Positions 50,774 through 58,940 of a DNA stretch of 64,000 nucleotides are shown here, one piece after another. Every line of letters begins with the position of its first letter. Within the stretch, counting starts at the first letter, position 1. The notes under the pieces were generated by a model, which saw only the letters and a program-made list of their open reading frames with translations, was not told where the DNA came from and made no database searches. The DNA is taken from contig NZ_CP029043.1 of assembly GCF_003074055.1 (NCBI RefSeq), positions 1,790,501 to 1,854,500 of the forward strand, written 5' to 3'. The position numbers and the translations under genes were made by a program. The DNA comes from Streptomyces nigra (GTDB lineage: Bacteria > Actinomycetota > Actinomycetes > Streptomycetales > Streptomycetaceae).

Positions 50774-51621
50774 CCGTCCCGGCGGAGACCACCCCGTACC
50801 CGCTGACCTGGCTGTACGCCCCCGGGGACCGGCCCCGGGTGGTGGCCGGGGCACTCGCGTCCGGCGCCGACGTCGTCATCGTCGACCTGGAGGACGCGGT
50901 GGCCCCGGACCGCAAGGACTACGCGCGGGCGGCCACGGCCGAGCTGCTGTCCGCGCCGGAGCACCCCGTGCCCGTCCATGTCCGGGTGAACGCGCTGGGC
51001 ACCCCGCCGGCGCAGCGGGATCTCGCGGCGCTGGCCGCCCTGCCCGGTCTGGCCGCGCTGCGGCTGCCGAAGGTGACGTCGGCCGACCAGGTCATCCATC
51101 TCGCCGAGACCACACCGCCCTCGGCGCCGGGCACGACCCGGCTGCACGCGCTCCTGGAATCGGCCCTCGGCATCGAACGGGCGCACGCGATCGCGTCCGC
51201 GCACCCGGCCCTGCGCGGTATCTCCCTCGGCGAGGCGGACCTGCGCGCCGACCTGGGCGTACGGGGCGACGCAGGGCTCGACTGGTGCCGTTCCCGGGTC
51301 GTGGTCGCCGCACGGGCCGCCGGGCTGCCCCCGCCGGCCCAGTCCATCCACCCGGACATCCGCGACCTGGAGGGCCTGGCGGCGACCTGCGCGCACGGCC
51401 GCGCGCTGGGCTTCCTCGGCCGCGCGGCGATCCACCCCCGGCAGCTGCCCGTGATCGAGCGGGCCTATCTGCCCTCGGAGCGGGAGGTGGAGCAGGCGGA
51501 GACGATCGTGAAGGCGGCGGCGAGGGACCAGGGGGCGCTGGCGCTGCCGGACGGGCGGTTCGTGGACGCGGCGATGGTGGCCGCCGCGCGCCGGACGCTG
51601 TCCCTGGCGCGTCGCGGCTGA
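50770..51621 (+). CDS. HpcH/HpaI aldolase/citrate lyase family protein (CitE-like)
   Basis: This 283-residue TIM-barrel lyase has TWLYAPGDRPRVVAGALASGADVVIVDLEDAVAPDRK, HVRVNALGT and catalytic-region ALLESALGIERAHAIASAHPALRGISLGEADLRADLG. Glu and Asp in those motifs bind Mg2+ at the CoA-ester carboxylate. RAAIHPRQLPVIERAYLPSEREVEQAE is the C-terminal lid. Relatives cleave or thioesterify malyl-CoA or citramalyl-CoA. The GTG start overlaps the CoA-transferase stop. It is the last gene of the operon, ended by a strong palindromic terminator. Confidence 0.9.
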   Translation: MTVPAETTPYPLTWLYAPGDRPRVVAGALASGADVVIVDLEDAVAPDRKDYARAATAELLSAPEHPVPVHVRVNALGTPPAQRDLAALAALPGLAALRLPKVTSADQVIHLAETTPPSAPGTTRLHALLESALGIERAHAIASAHPALRGISLGEADLRADLGVRGDAGLDWCRSRVVVAARAAGLPPPAQSIHPDIRDLEGLAATCAHGRALGFLGRAAIHPRQLPVIERAYLPSEREVEQAETIVKAAARDQGALALPDGRFVDAAMVAAARRTLSLARRG

Positions 51622-51626
51622 GACAC

Positions 51627-51660
51627 ACGAAGGGCGCCCGGTCGACCGGGCGCCCTTCGT
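51627..51660. terminator. Perfect 34-bp palindromic terminator
   Basis: ACGAAGGGCGCCCGGTC (51627-51643) is followed directly by its reverse complement. It forms a stem of 15 bp around a TCGA loop and lies between convergent operons, so it works in both directions. Confidence 0.92.
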
Positions 51661-51677
51661 GAGATGACCGTCGGGGG

Positions 51678-52670
51678 TCAGCCCTTGCGAGCCGACTCGG
51701 CCTCGTCGCGCGGTTCCTTGGCGTCCTCGGACTCGGACGTGGCCTCGGACTCCGGCTTGGCCTCGTCGTCCGCCTCGGACGTCTTCTCGTCCTCGGTCGC
51801 GGCGTCGCTCTCCGTCTTCTTGTCAGCGGACGCAGCGCCTGAGTCGTCGTCGGCCGCACCGGGCTCGACGACGGCCTCACGCCCGGGCCGCTTCTTCGCC
51901 GACACCACGATGTAGGTCACGGCGAGCAGGAAGACCAGGAGCGCGGTCCAGTTGTTCAGCCGCAGGCCGAGGATGTGGTGGGCGTCGTCGACGCGCATGT
52001 ACTCGACCCAGAACCGGCCGGCGCAGTACGCGGCGACGTACAGCGCGAACGCCCGGCCGTGGCCCATCTGGAAGCGGCGGTCGGCCCAGATCACCAGCAG
52101 GGCGACGCCGATGCACCACAGCGACTCGTACAGGAACGTCGGGTGGTAGAGGCCCGGGACCCGCCCGTCCGTGGAGGACGTGATCTCCAGCGCCCACGGC
52201 ACGTCGGTGCGGCGGCCGTACAGCTCCTGGTTGAACCAGTTGCCCCAGCGGCCGAGGGCCTGCGCCAGGGCGATGCCGGGGGCGACGGCGTCGGCGTACG
52301 CGGGCAGCGGGATGCCGCGGCGGCGGCAGCCGATCCACGCGCCGACCGCGCCCAGCGCGATGGCACCCCAGATGCCGAGGCCGCCCTCCCAGATCTTGAG
52401 GGCGTCCACCCAGTCACGGCCCTCGCTGAAGTACAGCTCGTAGTCCGTGATCACGTGGTAGAGGCGTCCGCCGATCAGGCCGAACGGGACGGCCCAGACG
52501 GCGATGTCCGCGACCGTGCCGGCCCGCCCGCCCCGGGCGACCCAGCGCCTGTTGCCGAGCCAGACGGCTACGAAGACACCGATGATGATGCAGAAGGCGT
52601 AGCCGCGCAGCGGAATGGGACCGAGGTGGATCACCCCGCGCGACGGGCTGGGAATGTAGGCAAGTTCCAT
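51678..52670 (-). CDS. lgt: Prolipoprotein diacylglyceryl transferase
   Basis: This 330-residue membrane enzyme attaches diacylglycerol to the lipobox cysteine of prolipoproteins. The signature GRWGNWFNQELYGRRTDVPWALEI is complete, with HPTFLYESLWCIGVALLVIW and GRFWVEYMRVDD. The start MELAYIPSPSRGVIHLGPIPLRGYAF is the usual first segment. After the last membrane helix an acidic, Ala/Glu/Asp/Lys-rich tail of about 70 residues (REAVVEPGAADDDSGAAS onward) extends into the cytoplasm; such tails are common in streptomycete Lgt proteins but have no assigned function. Likely substrates in this window are LivK and the 1757-2164 protein. Confidence 0.96.
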   Translation of the reverse strand: MELAYIPSPSRGVIHLGPIPLRGYAFCIIIGVFVAVWLGNRRWVARGGRAGTVADIAVWAVPFGLIGGRLYHVITDYELYFSEGRDWVDALKIWEGGLGIWGAIALGAVGAWIGCRRRGIPLPAYADAVAPGIALAQALGRWGNWFNQELYGRRTDVPWALEITSSTDGRVPGLYHPTFLYESLWCIGVALLVIWADRRFQMGHGRAFALYVAAYCAGRFWVEYMRVDDAHHILGLRLNNWTALLVFLLAVTYIVVSAKKRPGREAVVEPGAADDDSGAASADKKTESDAATEDEKTSEADDEAKPESEATSESEDAKEPRDEAESARKG

Positions 52671-52756
52671 GGCAAGGTCGACGCTACCCTGCCGGGCGGC
52701 ACCGATGTCGGGCAGCCCGGCTACGGGTCCATAACAGGCCGTGCCCGTACGGGCGC

Positions 52757-53530
52757 TCAGCCCTTCGCGTTCGCCTCCACCATCTGCTTGAGCTTGGCGG
52801 GCGTCATCGTCTGGTCCTGGTAGATGTTCTTGCCGTTCAGCAGGACGGTGGGGGTGCCGCTGAAGCCGCCCGACTTGAAGGCGTCGTTGGACTTCTCCAC
52901 CCAGCCGTTGTGCGTGCCGTCCTCGACGCACGTGCGGAAGGCCGGCGTGTCCAGGCCCTCCACCTTGCGGGCGAGCTCCAGCAGCTTGCTGTTCTCACCG
53001 AAGGCGTCGTCGATCTCCGGCGGCTGGTTGCGGTACAGCACGTCGTGGTACTCGACGAACTTCCCGGCGTCCTGGGCGCAGGCCGCGGCGTTCGCCGCGT
53101 TGCGGGAGCCGGTGCCGCCCATGTTGCCGTCGATGATCGTCGCCAGGTGGTACTCGACCTTGAGCTTGCCGGAGTCGGTCAGCCCGTGGATCGTCGAGCG
53201 GTAGGCGTCCTCGAAGGACTTGCAGGCCGGGCAGCGGAAGTCCTCCCAGACCGTGAGCGTCGAGGGGGCGCTCGCCTCGCCGACCGGGATGGCCAGCCCG
53301 TCCTTGCCCTGGGCTCCGGAGGGGCCGACGACCGGCCCGGCGTCATTGCCGCTGTCCTTGCCGGCGTTGGCGGCGACGACCCCGATCACGGCGGCGAGGC
53401 CCAGTACGCAGACGACGCTCGCGCCCACGATCAGTGTGCGCCGCCGCCGGTCGGCCGCCTTCTGCTTCTCCCGCTCGACCGCCAGCCGCTCCCGGGCGGT
53501 CCGCTTCGCGTCTCGATTCTTTTCGCTCAC
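52757..53530 (-). CDS. Membrane-anchored DsbA-family thiol oxidoreductase
   Basis: This 257-residue protein starts at GTG 53530 with a highly basic cytoplasmic N-terminus (KNRDAKRTARERLAVEREKQKAADRRRR). One membrane segment follows (TLIVGASVVCVLGLAAVIGVVAA), and then an extracellular thioredoxin-like domain with the redox motif CPAC in VWEDFRCPACKSFEDAYR. SGTPTVLLNGKNI carries the conserved cis-proline. The helical insertion GENSKLLELARKVEGLDTPAFRTCVEDG fits the DsbA/DsbG group. It would form or isomerise disulfides in exported proteins. It lies between lgt and trpA on the same strand, with 120 bp to trpA. Confidence 0.92.
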   Translation of the reverse strand: MSEKNRDAKRTARERLAVEREKQKAADRRRRTLIVGASVVCVLGLAAVIGVVAANAGKDSGNDAGPVVGPSGAQGKDGLAIPVGEASAPSTLTVWEDFRCPACKSFEDAYRSTIHGLTDSGKLKVEYHLATIIDGNMGGTGSRNAANAAACAQDAGKFVEYHDVLYRNQPPEIDDAFGENSKLLELARKVEGLDTPAFRTCVEDGTHNGWVEKSNDAFKSGGFSGTPTVLLNGKNIYQDQTMTPAKLKQMVEANAKG

Positions 53531-53650
53531 AACCGCAGAAACGAACCGGGGAGGCGCACCGCGCCTCCCCGGTCCCAGGTCCACCCGTTCGAGCGACTCG
53601 TACGGAAGGCCCTTCTTCCGACGATGTCCCGCGCCCGGCGCGGGAGCCGG

Positions 53651-54469
53651 TCACGTCCGCCGGCGCACGCCCTTCGCCAGCTCGCCCGCGAGTTCCCGGA
53701 CGGCCTCGACACCGGCCGCGTCGTCCGGCGCGTCCAGCATCCGCTTGACGAAGGCCGATCCGACGATCACGCCGTCCGCGAACCCGGCGACCTCGGCGGC
53801 CTGCTCGGCGTCGGAGACACCGAGGCCGACGCAGACGGGCAGGCCGGTCCCGGTCGCCCGGGTGCGCTCGACCAGGTCGTGCGCCTGCGCGCCGACGGAC
53901 GCACGGGTGCCGGTGACCCCCATCAGCGAGGCGGCGTAGACGAAGCCGCTGCCCACCGCGGTGATCTGGGCGAGCCGCTCGTCCTTGCTGCTGGGCGCCA
54001 CGACGAACACGGTCGCCAGACCGTGCTTGTCGGCGTGCTCCCGCCACAGCGCGGACTCCTGCACGGGCAGGTCGGGCAGGATGCAGCCGGCGCCGCCCGC
54101 CTCGGCCAGCTCGGCGGTGAACCGCTCGACGCCGTAGCGGTCGATGGGGTTCCAGTACGTCATGACGAGGATCGGCTTGCCGGTGGCCGCGTGGGCCTCC
54201 CGGACCGTGCGCAGCACGTCGGCGATCTTGACCCCGCCGCGCAGGGCGATGTCGTCGGCGGTCTGGATGACCGGGCCGTCGAGCACCGGATCGCTGTGCG
54301 GCAGACCGACCTCCACGACGTCGGCGCCGCCCTCCAGGACGGCCTTGATCGCCGCGATGCCGCCGTCCACGGTGGGGAAGCCGGCCGGCAGATAGGCGAT
54401 CAGCGCGGACCGGTCCTCGGCCTTGGCGGCGGCGAGGGTGTCCGACAGCAGTTGGATGTTCCCGCTCAC
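53651..54469 (-). CDS. trpA: Tryptophan synthase alpha chain
   Basis: This 272-residue TIM-barrel subunit cleaves indole-3-glycerol phosphate to indole. [47 protein letters not shown] includes the catalytic Glu and Asp region. The phosphate site is GVTGTR and [28 protein letters not shown]. The start is a GTG overlapping the trpB stop, so the alpha and beta chains are made together, as needed for their alpha2beta2 channelled complex. It is the last trp gene of the leftward group. Confidence 0.96.
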   Translation of the reverse strand: MSGNIQLLSDTLAAAKAEDRSALIAYLPAGFPTVDGGIAAIKAVLEGGADVVEVGLPHSDPVLDGPVIQTADDIALRGGVKIADVLRTVREAHAATGKPILVMTYWNPIDRYGVERFTAELAEAGGAGCILPDLPVQESALWREHADKHGLATVFVVAPSSKDERLAQITAVGSGFVYAASLMGVTGTRASVGAQAHDLVERTRATGTGLPVCVGLGVSDAEQAAEVAGFADGVIVGSAFVKRMLDAPDDAAGVEAVRELAGELAKGVRRRT

Positions 54470-55749
54470 TTGGCGTCCCCCTCGATCTCCGCGACGTCGG
54501 CCTCGTCGGCGGCGACCTCGGCGTCGGTGTCGTACAGCCCGAAGTAGCGGGCGGCGGTGTCCATGTCCTTGTCGCCGCGGCCGGAGAGGTTGACGACGAT
54601 CAGCCCGTCCGGGCCGAGTTCCCGGCCGACCTCCAGGGCGCCGGCGAGCGCGTGGGCGCTCTCGATCGCCGGGATGATGCCCTCGGTGCGCGACAGCAGG
54701 CGCAGGGCCTGCATGGCCGCGTCGTCGGTGATCGCGCGGTACTCGCCACGTCCGCTGTCCTTGAGGTAGGAGTGCTCGGGCCCGATGCCCGGGTAGTCCA
54801 GTCCGGCGGAGATGGAGTACGGCTCGGTGATCTGGCCCTCGTCGTCCTGGAGGACGTAGGAGCGGGAGCCGTGCAGGATGCCGGGCTCGCCCGCGGTGAG
54901 GGTGGCCGCGTGCTCGCCGGTCTCGACGCCGTGCCCGGCGGGTTCGCAGCCGATGAGACGGACGTCGGCGTCCGGGATGAAGGCGTGGAAGAGGCCGATG
55001 GCGTTGGAGCCGCCGCCGACGCAGGCGATGGCCGCGTCGGGCAGGCGTCCGGCGCGCTCCAGGATCTGGCGGCGGGCCTCGACGCCGATGACCCGGTGGA
55101 AGTCGCGGACCATGGCGGGGAACGGGTGCGGACCGGCGACCGTGCCGAACAGGTAGTGGGTGTGGTCGACGTTGGCGACCCAGTCGCGGAACGCCTCGTT
55201 GATGGCGTCCTTGAGGGTGCGGCTGCCGGACTTCACGGCGATGACCTCGGCGCCGAGCATGCGCATCCGGGCCACGTTGAGGGCCTGGCGCTGGGTGTCG
55301 ATCTCGCCCATGTAGATCGTGCAGTCGAGGCCGAACAGCGCGCAGGCCGTCGCGGTCGCGACACCGTGCTGGCCCGCGCCGGTCTCGGCGATCACCCGGG
55401 TCTTGCCCATGCGCCTGGTGAGCAGGGCCTGGCCGAGCACGTTGTTGATCTTGTGGGAGCCGGTGTGGTTCAGGTCCTCGCGCTTGAGGAAGATCCGGGC
55501 GCCCCCGGCCTCTGCGGCGAACCGGGGCACCTCGGTGAGGGAGCTGGGCCGGCCGGTGTAGTTGACCAGCAGGTCGTCGAGCTCACGGGCGAACTCGGGG
55601 TCGTGCTTGGCCTTGTCGTACTCGACGGCCACCTCGTCCACGGCGGCGACGAGGGCCTCCGGGATGAACTTGCCGCCGAAGGCTCCGAAGTAACCTTCGG
55701 GCGTGGGGACCTGACCCTCCGGGTCGGGGATGAAGAAGTCGCTGGGCAT
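54466..55749 (-). CDS. trpB: Tryptophan synthase beta chain
   Basis: This 427-residue PLP enzyme joins indole and serine. PLP lysine is in [22 protein letters not shown], the phosphate-binding loop is [15 protein letters not shown], and [23 protein letters not shown] is the conserved indole-side region. The N-terminus contains [19 protein letters not shown] 20-residue acidic tail ([19 protein letters not shown]) extends past the fold. ATG 55749 has GAGG nine bases upstream. Upstream lies the short MITE-like element and trpM. Confidence 0.97.
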   Translation of the reverse strand: MPSDFFIPDPEGQVPTPEGYFGAFGGKFIPEALVAAVDEVAVEYDKAKHDPEFARELDDLLVNYTGRPSSLTEVPRFAAEAGGARIFLKREDLNHTGSHKINNVLGQALLTRRMGKTRVIAETGAGQHGVATATACALFGLDCTIYMGEIDTQRQALNVARMRMLGAEVIAVKSGSRTLKDAINEAFRDWVANVDHTHYLFGTVAGPHPFPAMVRDFHRVIGVEARRQILERAGRLPDAAIACVGGGSNAIGLFHAFIPDADVRLIGCEPAGHGVETGEHAATLTAGEPGILHGSRSYVLQDDEGQITEPYSISAGLDYPGIGPEHSYLKDSGRGEYRAITDDAAMQALRLLSRTEGIIPAIESAHALAGALEVGRELGPDGLIVVNLSGRGDKDMDTAARYFGLYDTDAEVAADEADVAEIEGDAK

Positions 55750-55885
55750 GCGGAAACCTCACGGTGAGTGTGCCGAAAAAACACTGAGCGCCGTGGGGCG
55801 GGAGGCTGTCGGTCGGCTGCGGCAGCGTCGTGGCTGGTCGCGCCCGCGCGGCGGTGGCCGCACATCGACAAGGGCCCCGCGCCCC

Positions 55886-55943
55886 TAGGTCGTGTCCGTG
55901 AAGTCGCGTCGGCCGGCAGGCGCGACTTTGCGGACACGGCCTA
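55886..55943. mobile_element. MITE-like element A (58 bp) between trpM and trpB
   Basis: Terminal inverted repeats TAGGTCGTGTCCGTGAAGTC (55886 on, + strand) and TAGGCCGTGTCCGCAAAGTC (55943 back, - strand) match at 20 of 23 positions with GCG. Only about 12 bp lie between them, so this is almost a solo pair of ends. The same ends border element B at 58734-58940. Confidence 0.85.
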
Positions 55944-56108
55944 AGAGGGGCGCTGCCATCGGCGGCCGTTGACCTGCCCGGGTTCGTCTCCGATGACGTA
56001 GCGCACGCGACGGCCGTGGACCCGGCGGGCCGGGGCTCGGCAGCCACGGGGGCGGCAGCCCCGCGCGAGGCGGGCGTACCGGTCCGTGGTGGTCGTCGTG
56101 AGCGTCAT
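55941..56108 (-). CDS. trpM: TrpM-like small protein in the trp cluster
   Basis: The 55-residue protein runs from ATG 56108 to a TAG at 55941-55943. It is Thr-rich at the start (MTLTTTTTDRYARLARG), Arg-rich in the middle (CRPRGCRAPARRVHGRRVRYV) and has one Trp near the end. Position, size and composition match the small trpX/trpM gene that lies between trpC and trpB in S. coelicolor, where it affects tryptophan synthesis and development. The stop codon lies in the last bases of MITE-like element A, so the C-terminus may be shortened; I recall about 63 residues for the S. coelicolor protein. It is 20 bp after trpC. Confidence 0.72.
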   Translation of the reverse strand: MTLTTTTTDRYARLARGCRPRGCRAPARRVHGRRVRYVIGDEPGQVNGRRWQRPS

Positions 56109-56128
56109 CGCGCCGATTCTATCGGTGC

Positions 56129-56938
56129 TCAGCCGCGGCCGTGCCGCAGCGCCGGGTGCTCGCCCGCAGCCACCAGGTCGGAGACCGCGGTCTTCGGGTC
56201 CTTGCCGGTGACGAGGGACTCGCCGACCAGGACCGCGTCGGCGCCGGCGTTGGCGTACGCGATGAGGTCGTGCGGGCCGCGGACGCCGGACTCGGCGATC
56301 TTGACGAGGCTGTCCGGGATCTCGGGCGCGACGCGCTCGAAGGTGCCCCGGTCGACCTCGAGGGTCTTGAGGTTGCGGGCGTTGACGCCGATGATCTTGG
56401 CGCCGGCGTCGACCGCGCGGTCGACCTCGTCCTCGTCGTGGACCTCGACGAGCGGGGTGAGCCCGATGGACTCGGCGCGCTCGATGAGGGACTCCAGGGC
56501 GGCCTGGTCGAGGGCCGCGACGATCAGCAGGGCGAGGTCGGCGCCGTACGCGCGGGCCTCCCACAGCTGGTACGACGTGACGATGAAGTCCTTGCGCAGG
56601 ACCGGGATGTCCACGCGGGCGCGGACGGCCTCCAGGTCGGCCAGCGAGCCGCCGAAGCGGCGCTGCTCGGTGAGGACGGAGATGACGGCGGCGCCGCCCG
56701 CCTCGTAGTCCGCGGCGAGTCCGGCCGGGTCGGCGATGGCGGCCAGCGCGCCCTTGGACGGGCTGGAGCGCTTGACCTCGCAGATGACCTTGACTCCGTC
56801 GCCGCGGAGCGCGGCGACACCGTCCTTGGCCGCGGGGGCCTTCGCCGCGCGCTCCTTGAGCTCGTCGAGGCTGACGCGCGCCTGCCGCTCCGCGAGGTCG
56901 GCACGGACTCCGTCGATGATCTCGTCGAGCACACTCAC
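56129..56938 (-). CDS. trpC: Indole-3-glycerol phosphate synthase
   Basis: This 269-residue TIM-barrel enzyme closes the indole ring. [18 protein letters not shown] has catalytic Glu and Lys, [21 protein letters not shown] and [31 protein letters not shown] continue the barrel, and [30 protein letters not shown] closes it with the phosphate site. GTG 56938 ([19 protein letters not shown]) with a GGAAGGGGG stretch upstream is the start. It is monofunctional, with no TrpF domain. PriA, encoded at 62700, is expected to do the TrpF step. Confidence 0.96.
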   Translation of the reverse strand: MSVLDEIIDGVRADLAERQARVSLDELKERAAKAPAAKDGVAALRGDGVKVICEVKRSSPSKGALAAIADPAGLAADYEAGGAAVISVLTEQRRFGGSLADLEAVRARVDIPVLRKDFIVTSYQLWEARAYGADLALLIVAALDQAALESLIERAESIGLTPLVEVHDEDEVDRAVDAGAKIIGVNARNLKTLEVDRGTFERVAPEIPDSLVKIAESGVRGPHDLIAYANAGADAVLVGESLVTGKDPKTAVSDLVAAGEHPALRHGRG

Positions 56939-57073
56939 GCGAGCGGCCCCCTTCCAGACGGTTGGCTGAGAAAGCGGTTCAAAACCGATGGTCACTGCGA
57001 TGGTAGCCGCAGGCGGGCCGAGCCCTCGCATCCGGTTGACGTCGGTCCCAGTACCTGGACGTCCCACGGTTGA

Positions 57074-57520
57074 TCAAGGGTGCAGCCAGCCACCGAACGG
57101 CGAGTTCCGGACAACGGTGAAGACCAGCGTCAGAGCGCCGGCCGTCCACAGGTGCGCCGGGCCGAGGTCGATCCGCAGCGGGCGCCCGCGTGTCGCGCGG
57201 ACCACCCAGACGGTCCACAGCACGGCGAAGAGCGCGTATCCCGCCACGGCGAGGACGTTGGCCTGGAGCGCGGCGGCGAGGTCGCCGTGCACGACGGCGT
57301 GCGCGCTGCGCAGTCCGCCGCAGCCCGGGCAGAAGATCCCGGTGTACTCCAGCAGGGGGCAGGCCGGGTAGTGGCCCGGTTCGTTGGGGTCGACCGCGCC
57401 GACGTACACGAAGGCCCCGGCGACGGCCGCGAGCAGGCCGGCCGGGACGGCGAGGCGGCGGGCGAGGGCGGCCGCGCCGGGCGCCGGCGTCCCGAGGCTG
57501 TCGGTGTCCACGTCGAGCAT
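57074..57520 (-). CDS. DUF2752 membrane protein
   Basis: This 148-residue protein with three or four hydrophobic segments (AGLLAAVAGAFVYVGAV, LAVAGYALFAVLWTVWVV, LWTAGALTLVFTVV) has the DUF2752 signature CPLLEYTGIFCPGCGGLRSAHAVVHGD, with an FCPGCG cysteine pair that could bind metal. ATG 57520 is preferred; a GTG four codons upstream is also possible. The function is unknown. The gene regularly sits in the trp cluster of streptomycetes, 136 bp upstream of trpC here. Confidence 0.85.
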   Translation of the reverse strand: MLDVDTDSLGTPAPGAAALARRLAVPAGLLAAVAGAFVYVGAVDPNEPGHYPACPLLEYTGIFCPGCGGLRSAHAVVHGDLAAALQANVLAVAGYALFAVLWTVWVVRATRGRPLRIDLGPAHLWTAGALTLVFTVVRNSPFGGWLHP

Positions 57521-57599
57521 TGTGCCCCGCACAGGCGTGAGGGGCGCCCCCGGGCACGTCCGTCGGTGCCGGGTCGCCCCTCGGTGCGTCGCGCGGTGG

Positions 57600-57851
57600 T
57601 CAGCCCTTGGCGCCGGCCGCCTGGCGCTCCTCGGTGGTGAGGTGCGGCTCGTGGGCGTCCTTGGGCTGGCCCAGCCCCATGGCGCTCATGACCCAGCCGA
57701 CGATGCCGCCGAGGATCACGACGCCCATACCGGCCCAGAAACCCGCCGGCTGGGCCATCACCATGAAGGCGCCCGCCACGCAGAACCCGATGAAGGCGAT
57801 CGTGACACCGGTCCAGGCGGCCAAAGTGTGACCGTGGCTGCTGCCCGCCAT
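57600..57851 (-). CDS. HGxxPAAW-family small membrane protein
   Basis: This 83-residue protein with two membrane helices (TGVTIAFIGFCVAGAFMVMA and FWAGMGVVILGGIVGWVMSAMGLG) starts MAGSSHGHTLAAW, a variant of the HGxxPAAW motif in which the Pro is replaced by Leu. The C-terminus is polar and Ala/Gly-rich. It is a streptomycete-type family of unknown role, always near trp genes in my recollection. ATG 57851 has AGGAG nine bases upstream. Confidence 0.85.
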   Translation of the reverse strand: MAGSSHGHTLAAWTGVTIAFIGFCVAGAFMVMAQPAGFWAGMGVVILGGIVGWVMSAMGLGQPKDAHEPHLTTEERQAAGAKG

Positions 57852-57963
57852 TGCTTGCTCCTCGTTGCTGTGTACGTGTCGTACGTGGGGTGAGCCGGTC
57901 GCTCCCGGTCATTGTCCCGCACGCGCGCGCGTGCGGTCATCGGGGGTCGCGGCCGGGCGGACG

Positions 57964-58605
57964 TCAGGCTCCGGTCGGGTCCTCGCCCCGGTCGAGCGCC
58001 TTCCAGATCTCCTCCGGGCGGTCGGGGTCGGCGGGGCGGGCCGCGCGGCGCGGGCGCGGTGCGCCGTTGCGCTCGTAGCGGCCGGACATGCCGGGCCAGA
58101 TCCGGCCGTAGCGCAGGGCCAGGAGCCCGGCGAGCAGGATCAGGGCGCCCCCGACGGCGGCGGCGTACGGCCAGGCGGTGTGGGTGAGGGACTGGACGGT
58201 GGCGGCGGTGTCACCGGAGACGCGGGCGGCCTGCTCGTCCAGCGCGGAGCTGTCGGAGGCGCCGAGCAGGGCGGCGGCGACGGTGCCGGCGCCGGACAGC
58301 GCGAGCAGCGCGGCGACCAGGACGCGGCCGGCCCGGCGGACGGCGAAGACGGCGACCAGCGCGGCGAGCCCGACTATCGCGAGGGCCGCGGGGACGCCGG
58401 TGACGTCGCTGCCCTTGGCGGTGAGCGGGAACGAGCCGCCGGCTACCGCGGCGGTGCCCTCCGACCAGCGCTGCCGGGTGGCGAGCAGGGCCACGGCCGC
58501 GCCGGCCGCCCCGCTCAGCAGGGCGAGGGCGAGACTCAGACGGCCCGCGCGGGCGGAGCCCGGGGCTTCGGAACGGGGGTGAGGAACAGCAGTCACGTAC
58601 TCCAC
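57964..58605 (-). CDS. TIGR02234-type trp-region membrane protein
   Basis: This 213-residue protein has four membrane segments. It matches the TIGR02234 'trp region conserved membrane protein' pattern: AAGAAVALLATRQRWSEGT in the first loop, LAIVGLAALVAVFAVRR, a second loop, and LALRYGRIWPGMSGRYER at the C-terminus with the tail RPEEIWKALDRGEDPT. The family is confined to actinobacterial trp operons. GTG 58605 is chosen with GTG 58596 close behind, and neither has a strong ribosome-binding site. The function is unknown. Downstream of trpE on the same strand, it is separated from it by element B and an imperfect palindrome. Confidence 0.85.
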   Translation of the reverse strand: MEYVTAVPHPRSEAPGSARAGRLSLALALLSGAAGAAVALLATRQRWSEGTAAVAGGSFPLTAKGSDVTGVPAALAIVGLAALVAVFAVRRAGRVLVAALLALSGAGTVAAALLGASDSSALDEQAARVSGDTAATVQSLTHTAWPYAAAVGGALILLAGLLALRYGRIWPGMSGRYERNGAPRPRRAARPADPDRPEEIWKALDRGEDPTGA

Positions 58606-58681
58606 TATCACCCGAACCCCGCCCGAACGGTGACCCGGGGTTCGGGTGACTGACACCACGTGGCCGCCCGGAGCGCTCAGG

Positions 58682-58730
58682 GCCTTTCGTTCGGATCATC
58701 CCGGCGTCGCGGGCTGATCCATACGAAAGG
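58682..58730. repeat. 49-bp imperfect palindrome next to MITE-like element B
   Basis: CCTTTCGTTCGGATCA at 58682 pairs with 58715-58730 (14 of 16 positions), and an inner CCCGGCG/CGCGGG stem adds to it. It borders element B by three bases. It could be another small mobile repeat or a terminator for trpE. Confidence 0.75.
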
Positions 58731-58733
58731 TCC

Positions 58734-58940
58734 TAGGTCGTGTCCGTAAAGTCGCGTCGTCCGCCCGTAGGGCGGGCCGAGCGGCGTCCGGTGCGTGCTC
58801 TGGGGGTACCCCCTGCTCGAAGAGCTGGGGGGAGCGCCGGACGGGCTCCCGCGTACTGGTTGTACGCGGGTGGCCGGCCGGTGCGGCGAGAGGGCGTGCC
58901 GGGCGTCGAACGGCAGGCGGGACTTTGCGGACACGGCCTA
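58734..58940. mobile_element. MITE-like element B (207 bp) next to trpE
   Basis: It begins TAGGTCGTGTCCGTAAAGTC and ends with the inverted repeat TAGGCCGTGTCCGCAAAGTC read from 58940. CTAG occurs at both borders, as if the element sits in a CTAG target. The inside holds several hairpins, including CCCGCGTAC-TGGTT-GTACGCGGG at 58848-58870, and no coding sequence. It must have been moved by a transposase in trans. Confidence 0.88.
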
